From the NCBI GenBank assembly GCA_030637065.1, contig DAOVVQ010000114.1:1-10906 (forward strand): a stretch of DNA of 10,906 nt, read 5' to 3'. A model generated the notes under the pieces. It saw only the letters and a program-made list of their open reading frames with translations, did not search any database and was not told where the DNA came from. The stretch is from Planctomycetota bacterium (GTDB lineage: Bacteria > Planctomycetota > Phycisphaerae > Sedimentisphaerales > Anaerohalosphaeraceae). A program made the translations under genes and the position numbers. Below are positions 6,268-10,906 of the stretch, one piece after another. Positions within the stretch are counted from its first letter, which is position 1; each line of letters opens with the position of its first letter.

Positions 6268-7635
6268 ATGAGAAACTATTTATTATGTCTGTTTGTGATT
6301 TTGGCGGTCTTTGTTATGGGGCCTCGATTCGCTGAGGCTGTCAATGATTCCTGTTCGTGGAAGCCCGGCGCTGATGACATTAACGGTGTCCGGATGAACG
6401 GCACCGAGATCATCAAGATCACTGCCCATAAGGGAAAGCTCTTTGCCGCGACGAGCATGTGGATGGAAAGTGACAAGTCGCTTGGCGGCTGTCAGGTGCT
6501 GGTTAAGGACGACTCTAAATCCGCGTGGAAGGTCGAGCATGAGTTTAAGGCGGCCAACAGCAGGCTGACGGCATTGGAAGCGTTTGAGTTCAGGACGGAC
6601 TATTCGGGCGAGAAGATCGATCCGGTTAAGTTGCTGCTTGCCGCACCTACTGTTAGCAAGAACGGGATGTTCGAGATATGGAGCCGGAGGGATAAGAGCG
6701 GTCGGTGGGTGGCGATGCCGCTGGGAAGGGTGAAGGGCACCAGCCAGGTTCGGGGGATGGGTTTTTATAAGGATAGCGTGACGGGCGTAGAGATGGTGTT
6801 CGCCGGCGTAAGCGGCAACAAGAGTTCCGTAGCTTCGCTGGGCCTGATCACCGGTTCTTACAAAGCGGACGCCAACGGCAGGATTCTCTGGAATAAACGT
6901 CCGGAACTTGTTCTTCCGCGAGGCGAACGGTTCATGGGCTTTACGGTTTGCAACGGTGTTTTTTATGCAAGCACATCGAACAATATTTTCAAGCGGACGG
7001 ACGGGCCGAATCCGACGTGGGAGTCTGTATATTACGACAAAACGTTGACCGCGCCGGGAGGTATTCGCGGGTTTACCACTGTGCCGGGGGTCGGCAGTAA
7101 GCCGGAATTGCTTATTTTTATATCATGGGGAGTAATTCGCCGGCTTGACCCGGGCAATGGTCATAAGGAAACGGTAGAGTTGGATATCGCCGGGTTCTTA
7201 ACGGACCAGTGGGACCTGCCGATCGATGGGTCCCTTGCCGGTTATAATAAGATCGTTCATTACGATCAGTCGCCTGGTCCGGGGTTTTGGCTGATAGGAT
7301 TTCAGAGCAGCTACGACCGAAGGTATATCGAGAGAGGAAAGCCCAAGGGTCATCATATTAAGATCAGGGATGACGGCAAGAGGCCGATCCGTTACTTCGC
7401 AGCCGAAGGTCGTTACCTGATCCGCTCATTGAAAAACGGCAAGCCTCTCTATCAGGTAAGGACCATAGAGGACCCTGACAAAAACCAGATCGGGGCGGTC
7501 AGGACTATTTGTAAATCCCCGTTTGCGGGTGATAAAGATGTTTTGTATATGGGCGGGGTTGACTGTAACGGGATGCCGAGCCATGATACCGGCTGGGTTT
7601 ATCGGGTGGAGTTGGGAAATATCAATAAGCTTTGA
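6268..7635 (+). CDS. Secreted beta-propeller-like protein of unknown function
   Basis: The open frame extends back to 6157, overlapping the sulfatase, but ATG 6268 is the likely start. It has taaggag ending at 6261, 6 nt upstream, and it opens a clear Sec signal peptide (MRNYLLCLFVILAVFVMGPRFAEA, cleavage probably after Ala24). The 455-residue product is mostly beta-strand-like. Repeated blocks of the type 'ITAHKGKLFAATS' (about 46-58), 'GVEMVFAGVSGN', 'VCNGVFYASTSNNIFKR' and 'ELLIFISWGVIRRLD' suggest a seven- or so-bladed propeller like those of sialidase or WD40-type secreted proteins. No catalytic Asp-box series or lipobox was seen. It sits between two sulfatases, 58 nt after one and 75-81 nt before the other, so it is probably co-transcribed and may bind glycan or assist the sulfatases. 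That role is inference from position. The propeller call rests on strand pattern only. Confidence 0.8.
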   Translation: MRNYLLCLFVILAVFVMGPRFAEAVNDSCSWKPGADDINGVRMNGTEIIKITAHKGKLFAATSMWMESDKSLGGCQVLVKDDSKSAWKVEHEFKAANSRLTALEAFEFRTDYSGEKIDPVKLLLAAPTVSKNGMFEIWSRRDKSGRWVAMPLGRVKGTSQVRGMGFYKDSVTGVEMVFAGVSGNKSSVASLGLITGSYKADANGRILWNKRPELVLPRGERFMGFTVCNGVFYASTSNNIFKRTDGPNPTWESVYYDKTLTAPGGIRGFTTVPGVGSKPELLIFISWGVIRRLDPGNGHKETVELDIAGFLTDQWDLPIDGSLAGYNKIVHYDQSPGPGFWLIGFQSSYDRRYIERGKPKGHHIKIRDDGKRPIRYFAAEGRYLIRSLKNGKPLYQVRTIEDPDKNQIGAVRTICKSPFAGDKDVLYMGGVDCNGMPSHDTGWVYRVELGNINKL

Positions 7636-7716
7636 TCTTCGTATCAGCCGCCGGTTTCCCGGTGACATGGTAAGAATAACCAAGATAAGACGGTAGTAAA
7701 TGAAAGGTGAATGTTT

Positions 7717-9321
7717 ATGAAGAATCTGTTGCTCATCGTTCTGGTGCTGGCTGTGGTGGCAGTGGAGGGCGTCGCTTTGGGCGCCGGCAGGGCTGGCAAA
7801 GAGAAACTCCCCAACATTATCGTGATCCTTGCCGATGATCTCGGTTACGCTGATATTGGGTGTCAGGGGTGCAAAGATATCGTGACGCCGCATATCGACT
7901 CGATCGCAGCTAACGGGATTCGGTTCACCGACGGCTACGCGACGCATCCGGTCTGCTCGCCGTCGCGGGCTGGGCTGATGTCGGGGCGGTATCAGCACCG
8001 GTTCGGATTCGAGGCCAACTCCGGGCCCGAAGAGTATGCCGCTGCGAATTTCGGTTTGCCTCGCAGCGAAAAGACGTTGGCAGAGCGACTCAAAGGGGCC
8101 GGCTATGCGACCGGGATGGTTGGTAAGTGGCACATCGGCTTCAAGGAGGGGCTTCGTCCGCACGAACGCGGATTCGATTACTACTACGGCTTTCTTAGCG
8201 GCGCCCGCACATATTTGCCGGTCCGCGATGACAAGAATCCGCTGACACGCAACGGCCAGCCGGTTGACGACGAGCGGGAGTACCTTACCGACGCTTTCGC
8301 CCGCGAGTCGGTCGCGTTTATCGAACGCAGCAGGGATAAACCGTTTTTTCTCTATCTTGCCTTTAACGCCGTGCATATCCCGCTGGAAGCGACGTCGGAT
8401 TACGAAAAGCGATTTCCTCATATCAGCGACCCCGACCGCAGGACTTACGCCGGGATGACCGCTGCCATGGACGACGCCGTGGGGGATGTACTGGCCACGC
8501 TGCGCAAGCACAGGCTGGAAGAAAATACGCTGATCTTTTTCTACAGCGACAACGGCGGCCCGACGGCGAAGAATACCTCCCGCAACGGTCCTCTTCGGGG
8601 CTTCAAGACCGATACGTACGAAGGCGGCGTTCGCGTGCCGTTTATGGTCCAGTGGAAGGGCAAACTGGCGGCTGGGTCGGTGTATCGGGAGATGGTGATG
8701 GGCTTTGACGTTCATGCGACCGCGATCACAGCCGCTGGCGTGGCGATGCCGACCGATAAGCCGCTCGATGGCGTGGACCTGATCCCGTTTCTGACCGGTA
8801 AGAAGACCGGCATTCCGCACGAGAGCTTGTTCTGGCGGACCGGGAACCGAAAGCACGCGGCACGAGTGGGCGATTGGAAACTTGTTCAGGAAAAGGGCGC
8901 TCCGCAACTGTTCAATCTTGCCAACGACATTTCGGAATCACACAACCTGGCGAAGGCGAATCCCGAAAAGCTGCGTCAGTTGCAGGCTGCCTACGACGCG
9001 TGGGACGCGGAAATGATGTCGCCGCAGTGGGTGCGGCAAGACCGGGAAAATGCCAAACGGGGAGGCGAACTCAGGACCCAGCCTGTAACCGCCGGCAAAT
9101 CCGGGCGAGGGCAGATCATAAGGCAGCGGTTCGAGGAGCTTGATCGCAACGGCAACGGACGCCTGGCGGGCAAAGAACTTGCGCAGTCCAAATTCTTTCA
9201 GCAAGCCGACACTAACGGCGACGGCGCAGTGACCCTCGATGAAGCCCGGGAATATTACCGCGCCCTGCGGCAAACGGGAGAACAGGCTGGGGATGCTAAA
9301 AGCAAATCAGAAAAGAAATAA
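7717..9321 (+). CDS. Sec-exported sulfatase with C-terminal EF-hand pair
   Basis: A complete sulfatase paralogous to the one at 4866. ATG 7717 (MKNLLLIVLVLAVVAVEG) is preferred over ATG 7711 because aaggtg (7704-7709) lies 7 nt before it and only 1 nt before the other. Numbered from 7717 the protein is 534 residues, with a Sec-type signal peptide instead of a twin-arginine one. Key residues: Asp40-Asp41, Cys80 in CSPSR (formylglycine site), GKWHIG (Lys137, His139), AVHIP (His220), SDNGGP (Asp278, Asn279) and RGFK (Lys297). The sulfatase part ends near WVRQ (about 438-441). The tail then carries two 12-residue EF-hand loops, DRNGNGRLAGKE (about 476-487) and DTNGDGAVTLDE (about 498-509), ending in a charged Lys/Ser-rich tip. 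Such tails are known in planctomycete sulfatases and probably bind calcium. Ends 30 nt from the convergent gene at 9352. Substrate is unknown. Confidence 0.96.
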   Translation: MKNLLLIVLVLAVVAVEGVALGAGRAGKEKLPNIIVILADDLGYADIGCQGCKDIVTPHIDSIAANGIRFTDGYATHPVCSPSRAGLMSGRYQHRFGFEANSGPEEYAAANFGLPRSEKTLAERLKGAGYATGMVGKWHIGFKEGLRPHERGFDYYYGFLSGARTYLPVRDDKNPLTRNGQPVDDEREYLTDAFARESVAFIERSRDKPFFLYLAFNAVHIPLEATSDYEKRFPHISDPDRRTYAGMTAAMDDAVGDVLATLRKHRLEENTLIFFYSDNGGPTAKNTSRNGPLRGFKTDTYEGGVRVPFMVQWKGKLAAGSVYREMVMGFDVHATAITAAGVAMPTDKPLDGVDLIPFLTGKKTGIPHESLFWRTGNRKHAARVGDWKLVQEKGAPQLFNLANDISESHNLAKANPEKLRQLQAAYDAWDAEMMSPQWVRQDRENAKRGGELRTQPVTAGKSGRGQIIRQRFEELDRNGNGRLAGKELAQSKFFQQADTNGDGAVTLDEAREYYRALRQTGEQAGDAKSKSEKK

Positions 9322-9351
9322 AGGTTCCTGACAACTTGAATTTCTCGATTG

Positions 9352-10293
9352 CTATAACGCATCTTCGCCATCAAACTCTAACATGTAAATTCGGTCTTCT
9401 CGTGAATGTAGCGGGAAAGAACAAAAATGAATCCATTTAGGCTCAACATGTTCGGACCATAATCGCAACATTAAGTCTTCAGTTTGAACCTCAACACACA
9501 CCATGTTTAAATCTATATCGTAACACTCAGAATAAGTAGAGTGAGCAGGGTCAGGAAATGAATTCTTATATATTTTGTTGTATGGAGGTTGGAAATACCG
9601 TATCAGTGCAGCTTCTGTGAAATTGACTTGTTGTTGTTCTGTGATATCCGTATTTGTGACCTCACAAATATGCTCTGAATCTTCTTCTATGGTTGTTGCA
9701 TAATTCTTGGTTCTTCCATCAAAACTCCCAATTAACATTGGTTCAAATGTACTTAAAATTAGCCAAATCTCTTGATCTGGTGAGTTTTTTATTGCTTCGG
9801 CATATATGCTTTGCAACGTAGAATGATTTCGCAGTCTTTCAGTCGCCGTTCTTGAGCCATCTTGGCCGTAAGACTGGCCAACATACAAGACCTCTAAGTC
9901 CAAGTGTTCCCAGAATTCTGGGCCAAGGCTAGCAAGAAGCAAAGCGGATTTCCCACTTGATACCAGGCCCTTGGTGTCATTGTATATCTTGTAATCTGTG
10001 TGCGGATACTCACAGTGTAGTGTAACATTAGACGTTCCTAGTAAATTGCGGGTTTCAAAAGGGATGGATATAAGCTTGTCTTTGATTTGTTTTTGAAATT
10101 GCCCCGCAACTTTATCTTCTGTAAATTTAACTGATTTAGGATCAAGCGTAATTCTTGGGCGTCTGCCAACAATATAAATATGAGGCTCTATGCCTGTCTG
10201 GTCAACTTGATCAAGGTTCTCTTGCTGGAGCAATAGCGTGTATCTGTTAATCATATTGAGACCAAACTCAGACATGTATTTCCGTTCAGACAC
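9352..10293 (-). CDS. Uncharacterised protein with divergent GIY-YIG-like domain
   Basis: A 313-residue minus-strand gene with GTG start. aggag (complement of 10300-10304) lies 6 nt upstream of the GTG, a strong ribosome binding site. Residues about 1-130 match nothing I recognise. Residues about 134-160 read LEVLYVGQSYG...ATERLRNH, and residues 225-240 read FTEAALIRYFQPPYNK. Together these recall the GIY-YIG nuclease fold: the YVG (Tyr137), Arg153, His157, catalytic-type Glu227 and Asn239 are in the right order, but the first GIY triad is replaced by EVL. The remaining 70 residues are unassigned. The fold assignment is an inference and it may be a nuclease or an inactive relative. No signal peptide or membrane span. 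The gene is AT-rich like the 1546-4184 cluster and unlike the adjacent sulfatase operon, with which it is convergent (30 nt between stops, no obvious terminator). It may be acquired DNA. Confidence 0.78.
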   Translation of the reverse strand: MSERKYMSEFGLNMINRYTLLLQQENLDQVDQTGIEPHIYIVGRRPRITLDPKSVKFTEDKVAGQFQKQIKDKLISIPFETRNLLGTSNVTLHCEYPHTDYKIYNDTKGLVSSGKSALLLASLGPEFWEHLDLEVLYVGQSYGQDGSRTATERLRNHSTLQSIYAEAIKNSPDQEIWLILSTFEPMLIGSFDGRTKNYATTIEEDSEHICEVTNTDITEQQQVNFTEAALIRYFQPPYNKIYKNSFPDPAHSTYSECYDIDLNMVCVEVQTEDLMLRLWSEHVEPKWIHFCSFPLHSREDRIYMLEFDGEDAL

Positions 10294-10322
10294 TTGACAC
10301 TCCTATTGAGTCAAAACATAAT
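10294..10322 (+). promoter_or_regulatory. Candidate plus-strand promoter overlapping the minus-strand gene's RBS
   Basis: TTGACA (10294-10299) and CATAAT (10317-10322, five of six) are separated by exactly 17 nt on the plus strand. The -35 occupies the spacer between the GTG and the Shine-Dalgarno sequence of the minus-strand gene, so a bound polymerase would also block that gene's start region. The transcript would run into 10330-10860, which has no clear gene but several hairpins. It could be a chance match in AT-rich DNA. Confidence 0.35.
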
Positions 10323-10440
10323 AGTATGCGATACGACGGGTGGCAGCCACCGGTAGCTATCCCCCAATCATACCGCCAAAACCCCTGAATGCAAGAAAAA
10401 ATGCTACAAACTATCCGCAAAGAAGCCTAAGCAGTATTCA

Positions 10441-10458
10441 GCCCCGACGGATCGGGGC
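10441..10458. repeat. Hairpin with 7-bp stem
   Basis: gccccga and tcggggc pair perfectly around a cgga loop. A run of eight A follows on the plus strand, so read from the minus strand the T-run precedes the stem. That is the wrong order for an intrinsic terminator in either direction. It looks like another dispersed palindrome. Confidence 0.5.
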
Positions 10459-10545
10459 CAAAAAAAACACAGCCTCTCCATCCCCAACAGACCCAGCCGA
10501 ACGCCACCAATCAACCATTTTGAAATCTAAAATATACAATGCTTG

Positions 10546-10563
10546 TCCCAGCGAAAGCTGGGA
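10546..10563. repeat. REP-like hairpin with GAAA tetraloop
   Basis: tcccagc and gctggga form a perfect 7-bp stem around gaaa, a GNRA tetraloop if transcribed on the plus strand. Its flanks resemble the reverse complement of the hairpin at 4495-4514, so the two appear to be related elements in opposite orientation. They bracket the sulfatase operon and the GIY-YIG-like gene. Confidence 0.55.
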
Positions 10564-10800
10564 TCAAATCTAAAATCGAAAAAGCCCTATCACCAATAGT
10601 AAATCGTAAATAGCCGATCGTAAATTAAAACGCCCCTCGTTTTGGTTCAGATTTGCGCACTTTTGCAAACTTTTGCGCATTTAGCGCCACCTCTGGCAAA
10701 CTTTGGTCAAAAATTACACAAAGTTTCCCCACCCATTTCCCCCACTTCTCAAATTCCCTGCTTCTCTACTTCTCTAATTCTATGCTTCTCTTCATGGTAA

Positions 10801-10843
10801 AAATCCGTGAAATCAGCGTAATCAGCGATTAAAAAAATCCGTG
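10801..10843. repeat. Short interspersed atccgtg / atcagcg repeat
   Basis: aaatccgtg occurs at 10801-10809 and 10835-10843, and aatcagcg at 10811-10818 and 10820-10827 with 9-nt spacing. Such 'atccgtg...atc.gcg...atccgtggtta' text is common between genes of many environmental bacteria from memory. Its function is unknown. It lies just upstream of the terminal promoter. Confidence 0.5.
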
Positions 10844-10861
10844 GTTAATTAAAAAAACATC

Positions 10862-10890
10862 TTGACACAAAACCCACCCCCGTGTATTAT
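10862..10890 (+). promoter_or_regulatory. Strong sigma70-type promoter firing out of the window
   Basis: TTGACA (10862-10867) and TATTAT (10885-10890, five of six consensus bases) are separated by exactly 17 nt. It is the best promoter match in the window. The transcript would start near 10897 and its gene lies beyond the right edge. Confidence 0.6.
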
Positions 10891-10906
10891 AAACATCTAA
10901 CAATAA

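Larger units (their letters stand above)
10323..10861. other. Gene-poor, repeat-rich intergenic region
   Basis: No gene could be supported in about 540 nt. An open frame from GTG 10340 to 10573 has no ribosome binding site and runs through two hairpins, so it is dismissed. Contents in order: a short tggcagccacc palindromic run (10341-10351), two hairpins (separate entries), taaatcgtaaat-type low-complexity text (about 10520-10630), a run of (c)aaactttt(g) words around 10650-10720, cttctcta repeats (10759-10790), and the atccgtg / atcagcg repeat at 10801-10843. This is typical junk-like spacer with several distinct repeat classes. Confidence 0.6.

Noticed and set aside
7426..8907. 493-codon open frame on the minus strand
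   Set aside because: It lies antisense to the well-supported sulfatase and the end of the propeller gene. GC-rich codon bias of those genes explains the lack of stops, and the translation has no recognisable motif.
10441..10468. Intrinsic terminator
   Set aside because: The stem is followed by A residues on the plus strand and preceded by T residues on the minus strand, so the order is wrong on both.
10340..10573. 77-codon plus-strand frame
   Set aside because: GTG start without a ribosome binding site, reading through two palindromic hairpins, with a low-complexity product.

Overview
The window looks like part of a Planctomycetes/Phycisphaerae-type genome. This is inferred from three formylglycine-type sulfatases in 11 kb, a Tat-exported sulfatase, a companion secreted protein, and loose intergenic regions full of short degenerate repeats and REP-like hairpins. 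No rRNA, tRNA, CRISPR array, transposase or integrase was seen, so the taxonomic guess is soft.

Layout. (1) 1-1272: the 3' part of a secreted sulfatase whose catalytic Cys region lies off the left edge. (2) 1273-1545: AT-rich spacer. (3) 1546-4184: three plus-strand genes that are visibly AT-richer than the sulfatases. They encode a soluble all-helical DUF5677-like protein, a protein with a Gly-rich hydrophobic helix followed by a helical/coiled-coil segment, and a polytopic membrane protein. The last two are 3 nt apart and almost certainly co-transcribed. This is the best candidate for an undescribed accessory module. (4) 4185-4865: no large gene. It holds a 12-bp inverted repeat, a probable 43-aa membrane peptide gene with its own ribosome binding site, a direct duplication of that gene's 3' end, a triplicated cttcgtg repeat, a REP-like hairpin, a good sigma70-type promoter and a 40-codon leader ORF. 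(5) 4866-9321: a putative operon of Tat-exported sulfatase, secreted propeller-like protein, and Sec-exported sulfatase with a C-terminal EF-hand pair. (6) 9352-10293, minus strand: an AT-rich gene for a protein with a divergent GIY-YIG-like domain, convergent with the operon. (7) 10294-10906: non-coding, repeat-rich, ending in a near-consensus promoter that fires out of the window.

Working together. The sulfatase block fits extracytoplasmic desulfation of sulfated polysaccharides. The two complete sulfatases are clear paralogues that differ in export route and C-terminal tail. The AT-rich genes have no obvious link to sulfatase function and look like acquired cargo. A defence or stress role is possible, but the sequence alone does not show one.
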